Below are positions 16,194 to 24,049 of a stretch of 39,844 nucleotides of DNA, one piece after another (position 1 is the stretch's first letter; every line of letters begins with the position of its first letter). The stretch spans positions 1-39,844 of the forward strand of contig JBJXEJ010000069.1 in NCBI GenBank assembly GCA_046154125.1. Reading direction: 5' to 3'. The DNA comes from PBB1 sp046154125. GTDB taxonomy: Bacteria > Pseudomonadota > Gammaproteobacteria > Burkholderiales > Burkholderiaceae_C. Below the pieces are notes generated by a model. That model was not told where the DNA came from. It worked only from the letters and a program-made list of their open reading frames with translations, and searched no databases. Made by a program: the position numbers and the translations under genes.

Positions 16194-16304
16194 ATGAATT
16201 CATTCCGGCAGTTTCCCCAGGCTGCTGCCAGGGCGACGGGTCGTCCGCAAGAAGCGACAACACGAGCTCCACCCGATCTGGTGGACGAAGTCGAGGCATC
16301 CTGA
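16194..16304 (+). CDS. Candidate small peptide (36 residues) ahead of SPASM/radical SAM genes
   Basis: An ATG at 16194 preceded by GGGAAAAG opens 36 codons, ending in TGA two bases before the ATG of the SPASM gene. The peptide starts MNSFRQFPQAAARA and ends PPDLVDEVEAS: a basic, Gln/Ala-rich first half and an acidic tail. The tight spacing suits translational coupling. Its position directly before maturase-like genes is what one expects of a RiPP precursor, but it has no cysteine, no Gly-Gly leader end and no repeat, so the role is inference. It could also be a leader or upstream ORF, or chance. The frame is open further upstream to 16083, overlapping the GST start. Confidence 0.35.
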   Translation: MNSFRQFPQAAARATGRPQEATTRAPPDLVDEVEAS

Positions 16305-16306
16305 CC

Positions 16307-16735
16307 ATGACGCTCGAGTACCTCAAGAAGCTCTACGAGCAAACGCTCGAGCATTCGACTGCTTCAACTCCGGGTGGGCTCATGGAATGTATGTTCATTC
16401 ACCGTACCGGCGTGATCATGGCGGACGGCGAAGTGGTCACCTGCGCCAACATGTACGCAGAGAATGTCGGGCACCTCGAGCGGGAGCCTTCATTCGCCAG
16501 CATTTGGAACAACGCTCGAATGCAGTCCGTTCGAACCGCCCTGGGTTCGCCTGACGAATGGTCTCAATGCGCGCATTGCTGGTTCAGGGAAATCCGCTAT
16601 GGCGAGCAGCGCGTGCAATGGGCGAGGAGCGGCAGTTCAGCAGCGCAGGCCTCGCTGGTTCGACCCGCAAAGTACCAGGCCATTTCCTGGGACTTCCGAA
16701 AGCAGCAGCGAGGAGAGCTTTCCGATGACGGGTGA
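16307..16735 (+). CDS. Stand-alone SPASM/twitch-like iron-sulfur domain protein
   Basis: A 142-residue protein that looks like the C-terminal auxiliary cluster domain of a radical SAM/SPASM enzyme without the barrel. It has C28, the G41-x4-C46 turn (GEVVTC), a typical IWNNARM helix start at about 66-72, and C88-x2-C91 (CAHC). The last part of a full SPASM motif (CX5CX3C) is not visible, so it is closer to a half or twitch domain holding one cluster. The frame upstream is open to 16178 but has no start codon, so it is not simply a mis-started larger enzyme. It overlaps the following radical SAM gene by 11 bases. Base composition is lower in GC than the neighbours. Confidence 0.7.
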   Translation: MTLEYLKKLYEQTLEHSTASTPGGLMECMFIHRTGVIMADGEVVTCANMYAENVGHLEREPSFASIWNNARMQSVRTALGSPDEWSQCAHCWFREIRYGEQRVQWARSGSSAAQASLVRPAKYQAISWDFRKQQRGELSDDG

Positions 16736-17909
16736 ACCGGTCAACCTGCAGTCGTTGGGTTTGTTCCGCGTCAGGAAGAACGACAGGTTCATTGAATTGA
16801 CGTTGCGCCTGTCCTGCGACAGCACGCGCTATGACTACAGCAAGCTGTATTTCACTTGCGGCGTTTTCCAGCGCTACAGCGAGGATCGGGTGCTGTGTTT
16901 CAAGCTGCGCCAGGCGAACAAGCAGGAAACCGTTCGCCTCGTCATCCCGCCCGATGCAGCGAAGTCGGGTTGGCTGCGCTTGCGGCTGGAGGCATTTCCC
17001 GACACGTCGGGCAGCTGCAACATCGTGGCAACGCGTCTCGTCGCTGAAGACGGCGACCCGCTGTCCAAACTCGCCTACCTTTTCGCGATCAAGGAATGGG
17101 TGCGCCATCAAGTGGTGCAAAGCGAATCGCTTGGCAGGGGTGTGGTGCCGCACCCACCCGAGTCTTTGAGCCTGGAGTTGACCGCTGGCTGCAATTTGCA
17201 GTGTTCGCATTGCAGCAGCCACGGCGATGAGGCAGAGCATCGAATGAACAACCGGCGCCCCTCTTTCACCCAGCCCATGCTGGAAAGACTGGCGCACGAA
17301 GTTTTTCCTCACCTCACGCTGGTCAATTTGGTCGGACGTGGCGAACCCACCATGGTTTCAACCGATCTCTGGAACAAGCTGTTCGAGCTTTGCGACATGT
17401 ACAGGGTCTTGCTGACATGCGTGACCAACGGCTCTTTCGTGCAGCAGCGTTTCGACGTCGAAAAGCTGCGCCAATTGGACACGCTCACGTTTTCGATCGA
17501 TGGCATGACGAGCGAGGTGTTCTCTGCGAATCGTGGCGGCGCCGACCTGGGAGTCTTCATGAGAAACCTGGCTTACTTCCAGTCCCTGCGAGAGCACCCA
17601 ACCCTGTTGCGACCTCCGCGTTTGGGTTTGTCCTGGACCCTCAAGCGCAACAACATCGACCAGTTTCCCGATTTCATTCGTTTCGCAATCGCGTCGAAGG
17701 CGGACTTGCTTTACGTCAGGCATCTTCTGCTGTTCAGGCCCGGCGACGCTGCGCAGTCGCTGATCGATGAGCCCGCGCTGTGCAATCGCTATCTGTCTGA
17801 AGGCTACGCTTTGTTGAAAGGGACTCGAATCAAGCTCGACGTCCCGCCGCTCTCCGACTCCACGGTGAAGTCGAATCAGGCAGAGATGGCGCCACAGGCA
17901 TCGCGTTGA
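16725..17909 (+). CDS. Radical SAM protein lacking a C-terminal SPASM domain
   Basis: A 394-residue protein. Residues 1-145 form a soluble N-terminal domain that I do not recognise. The radical SAM core follows with C156-x3-C160-x2-C163 (CNLQCSHC) to bind the catalytic [4Fe-4S] cluster, GRGEP (204-208, the GGE-type SAM-amine motif), and a strand ending FSIDG (256-260). The protein ends about 20 residues after IKLDVPPL, just where radical SAM/SPASM enzymes usually continue into the auxiliary-cluster domain. That domain is instead encoded separately by the preceding gene. AGGAGA lies before the ATG at 16725. One 60-base line inside the gene is 53% GC (17281) and another 58% (17401), against 70% in a narG line (38461), which suggests transfer. 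Confidence 0.82.
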   Translation: MTGEPVNLQSLGLFRVRKNDRFIELTLRLSCDSTRYDYSKLYFTCGVFQRYSEDRVLCFKLRQANKQETVRLVIPPDAAKSGWLRLRLEAFPDTSGSCNIVATRLVAEDGDPLSKLAYLFAIKEWVRHQVVQSESLGRGVVPHPPESLSLELTAGCNLQCSHCSSHGDEAEHRMNNRRPSFTQPMLERLAHEVFPHLTLVNLVGRGEPTMVSTDLWNKLFELCDMYRVLLTCVTNGSFVQQRFDVEKLRQLDTLTFSIDGMTSEVFSANRGGADLGVFMRNLAYFQSLREHPTLLRPPRLGLSWTLKRNNIDQFPDFIRFAIASKADLLYVRHLLLFRPGDAAQSLIDEPALCNRYLSEGYALLKGTRIKLDVPPLSDSTVKSNQAEMAPQASR

Positions 17910-18015
17910 ATGCTTCGAACAGGGTGCGCGCCGCCGTCTTGCGCCACAGGTGGCTCGCCCGAGGGAGCGGCCAGCCAACAACAGCGGATACCAGCGGAAA
18001 CCACAGGACGGTTGA

Positions 18016-18045
18016 TTCGGACAGGCCTTTCATGCCCCCTAAACT
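18016..18045 (+). promoter_or_regulatory. Weak candidate promoter for the liv operon
   Basis: TTCGGA (18016-18021) and TAAACT (18040-18045) are 18 bases apart, matching three and four of six consensus positions. The -10 is only nine bases before the ATG of the first ABC gene, and there is no clear ribosome site, so a leaderless or near-leaderless transcript is possible. This is a low-scoring match. Confidence 0.25.
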
Positions 18046-18054
18046 CCCGCTTCC

Positions 18055-18825
18055 ATGAGCGACTACCTTCTCGAAACCCGCGACCTGACCCGTGAATTCA
18101 AGGGTTTCGTCGCCGTCAACCAGGTCAACCTGCGCGTGCGGCGCGGCACGATCCATGCGCTGATCGGGCCGAACGGTGCGGGCAAGACGACCTGCTTCAA
18201 CCTGTTGACGAAGTTCCTGGCGCCGACTTCGGGCCGCATCCTGTACGACGGGCACGACATCACCCACGAGCCGCCGGCCCGCATCGCGCGGCGCGGCGTG
18301 ATCCGCTCTTTTCAAATTTCTGCGGTGTTCCCCCACCTGACGGTGCTCGAGAACGTTCGCGTTGCACTGCAGCGCCAGCTTGGGACGTCGTTCCATTTCT
18401 GGAAGTCCGAGCGCTCGCTCGACGGGCTGAACGACCGCGCGCTCGAGTTGCTGCGCGAGGTCGATCTGGAGACTTGTGCGGTGGTTCCGGCGGTCGAACT
18501 GAGCTACGGCCGCAAGCGCTCGCTGGAGATCGCGACGACGCTTGCGATGGACCCGAAGCTGATGCTGCTCGACGAGCCGACACAGGGCATGGGCCTCGAA
18601 GACGTGGATCGCATCCGGCAGCTGATCAAGAAGGTTGCGGCGCAGCGCACCGTGCTGATGGTCGAGCACAACATGAGCGTGGTCGCGAGCATCGCCGACA
18701 CGATCACCGTGCTGCAGCGCGGCGCAACGCTGGCCGAAGGTCCGTATGCCGAGGTGTCGAAGAACCCGGCGGTGATCGAGGCCTACATGGGCAGCGCGTC
18801 GGTCGAACTGGCCGGCGTGCATTGA
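18055..18825 (+). CDS. livG: Branched-chain amino acid-type ABC transporter ATP-binding protein (LivG)
   Basis: A 256-residue ABC ATPase. Walker A is GPNGAGKT (38-45), the signature is a variant LSYGRKR (usually LSYGQQR), and Walker B with the catalytic Glu is LMLLDEPTQGMG. The C-terminal extension ending in an EAYMGS-type segment is characteristic of LivG proteins of the HAAT importers. It powers uptake from the cytoplasmic face as a heterodimer with LivF, encoded one base downstream. The substrate is probably a branched-chain or other hydrophobic amino acid, or an organic acid; family membership does not tell which. Confidence 0.92.
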   Translation: MSDYLLETRDLTREFKGFVAVNQVNLRVRRGTIHALIGPNGAGKTTCFNLLTKFLAPTSGRILYDGHDITHEPPARIARRGVIRSFQISAVFPHLTVLENVRVALQRQLGTSFHFWKSERSLDGLNDRALELLREVDLETCAVVPAVELSYGRKRSLEIATTLAMDPKLMLLDEPTQGMGLEDVDRIRQLIKKVAAQRTVLMVEHNMSVVASIADTITVLQRGATLAEGPYAEVSKNPAVIEAYMGSASVELAGVH

Positions 18826-18826
18826 C

Positions 18827-19540
18827 ATGACAACGTCCTCCAAGCGATTCATCGAAGTGCGCGACCTGCATGGCTGGTACGGCGAGTCGCATGTGCTGCA
18901 CGGCGTCGACTTCCATGTCGACGAAGGCGAGGTGGTCACGCTGCTCGGCCGCAACGGCGCCGGCCGCACCAGCACGCTGCGCGCGATCATCGGTTTGATC
19001 GGACGCCGCACCGGCTCGGTCAGGATCCGCGGCCAGGAGACGCTCGACCTGCCGACGCACCGCATCGCGCGGCTGGGCATCGGCTACTGCCCCGAAGAGC
19101 GCGGCATCTTCTCCAGCCTGTCGGCCGAAGAGAACCTGTTGCTGCCGCCGGTGCAGGCGCCGGGCGGCATGAGTGTCGAGCAGATCTACGCGATGTTCCC
19201 GAACCTTCGCGAACGCGCGTCGAGCCAGGGCACGCGGCTGTCGGGCGGCGAGCAGCAGATGCTGGCGGTCGCGCGCATCCTGCGCACCGGCGCCCGGTTG
19301 CTGCTGCTCGATGAAATTTCCGAAGGTCTCGCGCCCGTGATCGTGCAGAAGCTCGCCGAGATGGTGCTGGCGTTGCGCACCCAGGGCTACACCGTGCTGA
19401 TGGTCGAGCAGAATTTCCGCTTCGCCGCGCCACTGGCCGACCGCTTCCTGGTGATGGAGCACGGCCGCGTGATCCAGCATTTCACGCAGGCCGAACTGCC
19501 AGAGCGCATCGGCCAGTTGCACGAATACCTCGGCGTCTGA
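18827..19540 (+). CDS. livF: Branched-chain amino acid-type ABC transporter ATP-binding protein (LivF) with Arg in Walker A
   Basis: A 237-residue LivF-type ATPase. The signature LSGGEQQM and Walker B LLLLDEISEGLAP are intact. Walker A reads GRNGAGRT at about 41-48: the invariant lysine is arginine (codon CGC). In most ABC proteins this residue contacts ATP phosphates and its change impairs hydrolysis; LivG in the same operon keeps its lysine, so the importer may have one weakened nucleotide site. The stop of livG and this ATG are separated by one base, so translation is coupled. The binding-protein gene follows after 54 bases. Confidence 0.92.
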   Translation: MTTSSKRFIEVRDLHGWYGESHVLHGVDFHVDEGEVVTLLGRNGAGRTSTLRAIIGLIGRRTGSVRIRGQETLDLPTHRIARLGIGYCPEERGIFSSLSAEENLLLPPVQAPGGMSVEQIYAMFPNLRERASSQGTRLSGGEQQMLAVARILRTGARLLLLDEISEGLAPVIVQKLAEMVLALRTQGYTVLMVEQNFRFAAPLADRFLVMEHGRVIQHFTQAELPERIGQLHEYLGV

Positions 19541-19594
19541 CGCCGTCCGCTCGAACCGACCAAACCCACCCCCATCGATATCCGGAGTCGCCGC

Positions 19595-20809
19595 ATGAAC
19601 CTCACCAGAACCCTGATCGCCTGCACGCTGAGCAGCGCCGCATTGTTCACCGTCACCGTGCCGGCGCAAGCTCAGGTGTCGGGCGACGTGATCCGTATCG
19701 GTTTCATCACCGACATGTCCAGCGTGTACTCCGACCTTGACGGCCCGGCCGGTGCCGAGGCGATCCGGATGGCGGTGGCCGACATGGGCGGCGCGATCGA
19801 TGGCAAGAAGATCGAGGTGCTGGTGGCCGACCACCAGAACAAGACCGACGTGGCCGCGTCGAAGGCGCGTGAATGGTTCGACCAGCAGGGCCTGGACCTG
19901 CTGATCGGTGGTACCAATTCCGGCGCCATGCTGGCGATGGCCAAGGTCGCGCAGGAGAAGAAGAAGCCGTTCTACGTCATCGGTGCCGGCAGCGCCGCGC
20001 TGACCAACGAGCAGTGCACGCCGTACACCGTGCATTACGCCTACGACACCGTCGCGCTGGCCAAGGGAACCGGCGGCGCGGTGGTCAAGGCCGGTGGCAA
20101 GTCATGGTTCTTCCTGACCGCCGATTACGCCTTCGGGCAGGCGCTTCAGGCCGACACCACCACGGTCGTCAAGGCCAACGGCGGCACGGTGGTCGGCTCG
20201 GTCAAGCACCCGCTGAACGCCAGCGATTTCTCGTCGTTCCTGCTGCAGGCGCAAAGCAGCAAGGCGCAGATCCTGGGGCTGGCCAATGCGGGCGGCGACA
20301 CCGTCAACGCGATCAAGGCGGCCAACGAGTTCGGCGTCACCAAGTCGATGAAGCTGGCGGGGCTGCTGGTGTTCATCAACGACATCCACTCGCTGGGCTT
20401 GAAGACGACGCAGGGCATGTACCTGACCGACAGCTGGTACTGGAACCAGACGCCCGAGGCGCGCGCCTGGAGCCGCCGATTCTTCGAGAAGTTCAAGCGC
20501 ATGCCGTCGTCGGTGCAGGCGGGCGACTACTCGGCGACGACGCACTACCTGAATGCCGTCAAGGCCGTGAAGACCGACGACGGCGACAAGGTGCTGGCGC
20601 AGATGCGCAAGACGAAGATCAACGATTTCTACGCGAAGAACGCCTACATCCGCGAGGACGGCCGCATGGTCCACGACATGTACCTGATGCAGGTGAAGGC
20701 TCCGGACCAGTCGAAGGAGCCGTGGGACTACTACAACCTGGTCGCGACGATTCCGGGGGAAGAGGCATTCACGACCAAGGCCGAGACGAAATGTCCTTTG
20801 TGGAAGTGA
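19595..20809 (+). CDS. Periplasmic substrate-binding protein of the Liv-type ABC transporter
   Basis: A 404-residue type I periplasmic binding protein (LivJ/LivK, ANF-receptor fold). A signal peptide is clear at residues 1-26, with likely cleavage after AQA. The mature part begins DVIRIGFITDMSSVYSDLDGP, typical of family members for amino acids, amides or aromatic acids. There is no lipobox cysteine, so it is soluble in the periplasm. CCGGAG lies before the ATG. It sits between the ATPase and permease genes, which supports assignment to this transporter. The ligand cannot be deduced; the DxxSxYSDLDGPxG pattern resembles Burkholderiales HAAT receptors of mostly unknown specificity. Confidence 0.9.
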   Translation: MNLTRTLIACTLSSAALFTVTVPAQAQVSGDVIRIGFITDMSSVYSDLDGPAGAEAIRMAVADMGGAIDGKKIEVLVADHQNKTDVAASKAREWFDQQGLDLLIGGTNSGAMLAMAKVAQEKKKPFYVIGAGSAALTNEQCTPYTVHYAYDTVALAKGTGGAVVKAGGKSWFFLTADYAFGQALQADTTTVVKANGGTVVGSVKHPLNASDFSSFLLQAQSSKAQILGLANAGGDTVNAIKAANEFGVTKSMKLAGLLVFINDIHSLGLKTTQGMYLTDSWYWNQTPEARAWSRRFFEKFKRMPSSVQAGDYSATTHYLNAVKAVKTDDGDKVLAQMRKTKINDFYAKNAYIREDGRMVHDMYLMQVKAPDQSKEPWDYYNLVATIPGEEAFTTKAETKCPLWK

Positions 20810-20837
20810 TTTCGGATGACGTCGAAGTGACAAGCCG

Positions 20838-21725
20838 GTGACCGAAATCTTCGGCATCCCTGTCCAGGCCTTCCTGGGCCAGTTGCTGCTCGGCCTGGTC
20901 AACGGCTCGTTCTATGCGCTGCTGAGCCTTGGGCTGGCGGTGATCTTCGGACTGCTGGGCATCGTCAATTTCGCGCACGGCGCGCTGTACATGATCGGCG
21001 CCTACGTGGCCTGGTTCGCGCTCGAGAAGTTCGCCCTCGGCTACTGGTGGGCGTTGCTGCTGGCGCCACTGATCGTCGGCACCCTTGGCGCGCTGATCGA
21101 GCGCACGCTGCTCAAGCGCCTGTACCGGCTCGACCCGCTGTACGGTCTGCTGCTGACCTTCGGCCTGGCACTGATCTTCGAAGGCATCTTCCGCGACCAG
21201 TTCGGCGTTTCGGGCCAGCAGTACCCGGTTCCCGACGCGCTGCAGGGCGCGACCGATCTCGGCTTCATGGTGCTGCCCAATTACCGCGCCTGGGTCATCG
21301 TTGCGTCGCTCGCGATCTGCGGCGCGACGTGGTTCCTGATCGAGCGCACGCGCCTCGGCGCCACGCTGCGCGCCGGCACCGAGAACCCGGCACTGGTGCA
21401 GGCCTTCGGCGTCAACGTGCCGACGATGGTGACGCTGACCTATGCGGGCGGGGCGGGCCTGGCCGCGCTGGCCGGCGTGCTGGCCGCGCCGGTGATCCAG
21501 GTCACGCCGCTGATGGGCAGCAACCTGATCATCGTGGTCTTCGCGGTGGTGGTGATCGGCGGCATGGGCTCGATCCTCGGCTCGATCCTGACCGGCCTCG
21601 CGCTCGGGCTGATCGAAGGGCTGACCAAGGTGTTCTACCCGGAGGCGTCGAGCATCGTCGTGTTCGTCGTGATGGCCCTCGTTCTGATGGTCAAGCCCGT
21701 CGGCCTGTTCGGCAAGGAACGTTGA
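20838..21725 (+). CDS. livH: Branched-chain amino acid-type ABC permease (LivH)
   Basis: A 295-residue inner-membrane permease with about eight hydrophobic helices. Family landmarks are GLVNGSFYALLSLGLAVIFG, NFAHGALYMIGAY and the cytoplasmic coupling segment around ERTRLGATLRAGTENPALVQAFGVN. It forms the membrane channel with LivM. The start is GTG at 20838, 28 bases after the binding-protein stop. Its stop shares one base with the livM start (TGATG). Sequence and length are normal for the family. Confidence 0.93.
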   Translation: MTEIFGIPVQAFLGQLLLGLVNGSFYALLSLGLAVIFGLLGIVNFAHGALYMIGAYVAWFALEKFALGYWWALLLAPLIVGTLGALIERTLLKRLYRLDPLYGLLLTFGLALIFEGIFRDQFGVSGQQYPVPDALQGATDLGFMVLPNYRAWVIVASLAICGATWFLIERTRLGATLRAGTENPALVQAFGVNVPTMVTLTYAGGAGLAALAGVLAAPVIQVTPLMGSNLIIVVFAVVVIGGMGSILGSILTGLALGLIEGLTKVFYPEASSIVVFVVMALVLMVKPVGLFGKER

Positions 21726-22666
21726 TGAGCACGGCAACTGGCAAGTGGGTGTGGCTCGCCGTGCTGGCGGTGCTGCTGCTCGCACCGTTCATCGGCCTGT
21801 ACCCGGTCTTCATGATGAAGGCGCTGTGCTACGCGATCTTCGCCTGCGCCTTCAACCTGCTGCTGGGCTACACCGGGCTGCTTTCGTTCGGCCACGCGGC
21901 GTTCCTCGGTGCGGCGGCTTACGCGACCGGCTGGCTGGTGCGCACCGCCGGCTGGTCGCCCGAGCTCGGCGTGCTGGCCGGCACCGGCATCGCCGCGTTG
22001 CTGGGCCTGGGCGTCGGGCTGCTGGCGATCCGCCGCCAGGGCATCTACTTCGCGATGATCACGCTGGCGCTGGCGCAGATGGTGTACTTCGTCTGCCTGC
22101 AGGCGCCGTTCACCGGCGGCGAGGACGGCCTGCAGGGCGTGCCGCGCGGCCTGCTGTTCGGCGTCATCCCGCTGGCCAGCGACATCACGATGTACTTCGT
22201 TGTGCTCGCGGTCTTCGTCGCGGTGTTCGCGCTGATCGTGCGCGTCGTCCACTCGCCGTTCGGTCAGGTGCTGAAGGCCATTCGCGAGAACGAGCCGCGC
22301 GCCATCTCGCTCGGCTACGACGTCGACCGCTACAAGCTGCTCGCCTTCGTGCTGTCGACTGCGCTGGCCGGGCTGGCCGGGTCGCTCAAGACGCTGGTGC
22401 TCGGATTCGCAACGCTGTCCGACGCGCACTGGTCGCTGTCCGGCGAGGTGGTGCTGATGACGCTGCTGGGCGGCATGGGCACGTTTGCCGGCCCGGTGCT
22501 CGGCGCGTTCACGATCATCGGCCTGCAGGACTACCTGTCGGACCGCGTCGGCTCGTGGGTCACGGTGATCATCGGCGCGACCTTCGTCGCCTGCGTCATC
22601 GCTTTTCGACGTGGCTTCGTCGGCGAATTGCTGGCGTGGCAGCAGCGGCGCTCGGCGCGGCGCTGA
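21725..22666 (+). CDS. livM: Branched-chain amino acid-type ABC permease (LivM)
   Basis: A 313-residue inner-membrane permease. NLLLGYTGLLSFGHAAFLGAAAY and the coupling stretch SPFGQVLKAIRENEPRAISLGYD mark the LivM family; hydrophobic helices cover most of the rest. The ATG at 21725 overlaps the livH stop by one base. The stop lies within the left arm of a perfect ten-pair hairpin at 22658-22681, which probably ends the operon transcript. It works with LivH, LivG, LivF and the binding protein encoded upstream. Confidence 0.93.
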   Translation: MSTATGKWVWLAVLAVLLLAPFIGLYPVFMMKALCYAIFACAFNLLLGYTGLLSFGHAAFLGAAAYATGWLVRTAGWSPELGVLAGTGIAALLGLGVGLLAIRRQGIYFAMITLALAQMVYFVCLQAPFTGGEDGLQGVPRGLLFGVIPLASDITMYFVVLAVFVAVFALIVRVVHSPFGQVLKAIRENEPRAISLGYDVDRYKLLAFVLSTALAGLAGSLKTLVLGFATLSDAHWSLSGEVVLMTLLGGMGTFAGPVLGAFTIIGLQDYLSDRVGSWVTVIIGATFVACVIAFRRGFVGELLAWQQRRSARR

Positions 22667-22681
22667 TCCGAATCAGCGCCG
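22658..22681 (+). terminator. Hairpin at the end of the liv operon
   Basis: CGGCGCTGAT (22658-22667) and ATCAGCGCCG (22672-22681) are perfect complements around a CCGA loop, starting just before the livM stop. A ten-pair GC-rich stem at an operon end suits a terminator, though no T-run follows. Convergent transcription of the next gene means it could serve both sides. Confidence 0.5.
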
Positions 22682-22746
22682 GCGTGCCCGCAGTTCGGGT
22701 CGCAGGCAGAAAACGGGTTTGCGCTGTCGTCTCCCCGCATCTCCTG

Positions 22747-23346
22747 TCATGCGGGAAGACCACCGTCCCAATGGCGCTGGAGGTCCTCGAAGTCTTCGTG
22801 GGTGCTCTCCGAGACCTGCATCGATTTCGCTTCACTCGCATCGTCTGACACGGCTTTTCGCTCGTCGCGCAGGTTGGCTGCGACTTTCAGAACGCGCAGA
22901 CGCTCGATCAATTTCGACAGTGCCTGAGACCCTTGCTGACTGACCAGCATCTCGGCCTGCACCAAGGCCTTGCCGATTGTTCGTGCTGGCAGGCCTTCGA
23001 CGGCTTCCCAGCCCTTGCGCCCGAGCACGTCGTGAACGAAGACCAGGTGGCGCATCACCTCGGCTGCGTGATCGTGCTCGTGGACCAGCAGGCGCTCGCG
23101 AAGCTCGGCGCACATCTGGGTCACTGACAGTGGGGCGACCGAGCGCGGCGCGCGTCTGCGATCGACCAGCACCAGGTGGAACTGGTGGCCTCGGCGCACC
23201 ACGCGGAGCGGGCGGCCCAGCGCGCCCTTCACCATGCGCAATTTGTCGAGTATTCCGGGATCGCTCGGTGTGCCGCGGCGTTCGATGGAGGCCCTTTTCT
23301 GGCGACGCTTGCGGGGTTCCTTGAGGGATGGCGGTGGTGTGGACAT
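22747..23346 (-). CDS. Conserved-looking hypothetical protein, 199 residues
   Basis: A soluble, strongly charged protein that I do not recognise. The N terminus is basic (KEPRKRRQKRASIERR), the middle has a short beta-rich unit (RPLRVVRRGHQFHLVLVDRRR), and the rest is helical with likely coiled-coil character (MCAELRERLLVHEHDHAAEVMRH). The C terminus is acidic. There is no membrane segment or signal. The ATG at 23346 is preferred over an upstream in-frame ATG at 23676 because the intervening residues lack any protein-like pattern. It converges with livM across the hairpin and is divergent from the small lmo0937-like gene. The basic head could bind nucleic acid, but that is only a guess. Confidence 0.6.
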   Translation of the reverse strand: MSTPPPSLKEPRKRRQKRASIERRGTPSDPGILDKLRMVKGALGRPLRVVRRGHQFHLVLVDRRRAPRSVAPLSVTQMCAELRERLLVHEHDHAAEVMRHLVFVHDVLGRKGWEAVEGLPARTIGKALVQAEMLVSQQGSQALSKLIERLRVLKVAANLRDERKAVSDDASEAKSMQVSESTHEDFEDLQRHWDGGLPA

Positions 23347-23743
23347 GGAGTTGCCTGCGCTTTTCGATGGAAGTCCGTCTCTCTGGCTTTCGGCCGCCAG
23401 GGCTCCGACTTGAGCAGGAGTCGGCGCAGATCTCGCTGCAAGGCTCGCCGGGCGAACTGCCGATCGGTTTGCGCTGTCTCTGTCTGTGTGCCGGCGCATT
23501 GAGCGGGGCGGGTGCAGGTTCCAGGCCGGCCCCTGCGCCTGGAGGCCGCTCTCGTGCCAGGCTGTCTGTTCGACAGGCCACGCAGGCTCAGTGATCGCGG
23601 CGTGCATCGATCGAGTGGTGGGACTGCGCCTACATGCGCGAGAGCCCTCGGCCGCTTGTCCGCCATCGCTGGCCACGGGATGCTCCAGCCATCACGTGCA
23701 GATGCACAGGGCATCCGCAGGGTGAGCTCTCTGGAGAACGACC
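23347..23743. other. Divergent intergenic stretch, no supported gene
   Basis: These 397 bases separate the minus-strand unknown gene from the lmo0937-like gene and should hold both promoters. I found no FNR box, no convincing -35/-10 pair and no protein-like frame. A small inverted repeat, CTGTC-TGTTC-GACAG at 23562-23576, is the only local structure. GGAGAA precedes the downstream ATG. Confidence 0.5.
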
Positions 23744-23893
23744 ATGCTTTACACCATTGCAGTGATCCTGCTGATTCTTTGGGTTCTGGGCCTGGTGACG
23801 TCCTTCACCGCCGGTGGCTTGCTGCACATCCTGCTGGTCGCAGCGGTGGTGGTCATCGTCTTCCAACTCATCACTGGCCGCAGCGTGGGCTAG
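23744..23893 (+). CDS. lmo0937 family small membrane protein
   Basis: A 49-residue protein starting MLYTIAVILLILWVLGLVT. The residues are almost all hydrophobic, with a Gly-Gly turn (TAGGLLHILL) between two short helices and a GRS tail. This pattern matches the lmo0937 family of tiny membrane proteins, common in Burkholderiales and other bacteria and often linked with stress responses; molecular function is unknown. GGAGAA lies seven bases before the ATG. The DUF6600 gene begins 156 bases downstream on the same strand. Confidence 0.82.
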   Translation: MLYTIAVILLILWVLGLVTSFTAGGLLHILLVAAVVVIVFQLITGRSVG

Positions 23894-24049
23894 TGAATGC
23901 TGGGGATGGCTCGCGGCGAGTCGTCACGGACACCGCTGCAAGCAAGGGCGTTTCCTGCGGCATCCCGTTTCGCCGAGCATCGGCGCGACTGATGTCTGTT
24001 GGGGTCGACATTGGTTGTGGCAGCAGTTGGCATTCGAAGAAGGATTCCC

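Noticed and set aside
17910..18030. A minus-strand protein-like stretch starting MKGLSESTVLWFPLVSAVV
   Set aside because: It looks mildly protein-like but continues into antisense of the radical SAM gene, has no family match that I know and no ribosome site; too weak to call a gene fragment.
22658..22681. The CTGATCCGAATCAG core as an FNR/CRP-like site
   Set aside because: It differs from TTGAT-N4-ATCAA at both outer bases, lies at a gene end with no downstream plus-strand promoter need, and the ten-pair extension fits a hairpin better.
23562..23576. CTGTCTGTTCGACAG as a LexA box
   Set aside because: The spacing between CTGT and ACAG is seven bases, not the eight required, and no SOS gene is adjacent.
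23229..23714. Open frames of 88-161 codons on both strands between the unknown gene and the lmo0937-like gene
   Set aside because: They are Arg/Pro/Ser-rich, mutually overlapping and without domain, signal or ribosome site.
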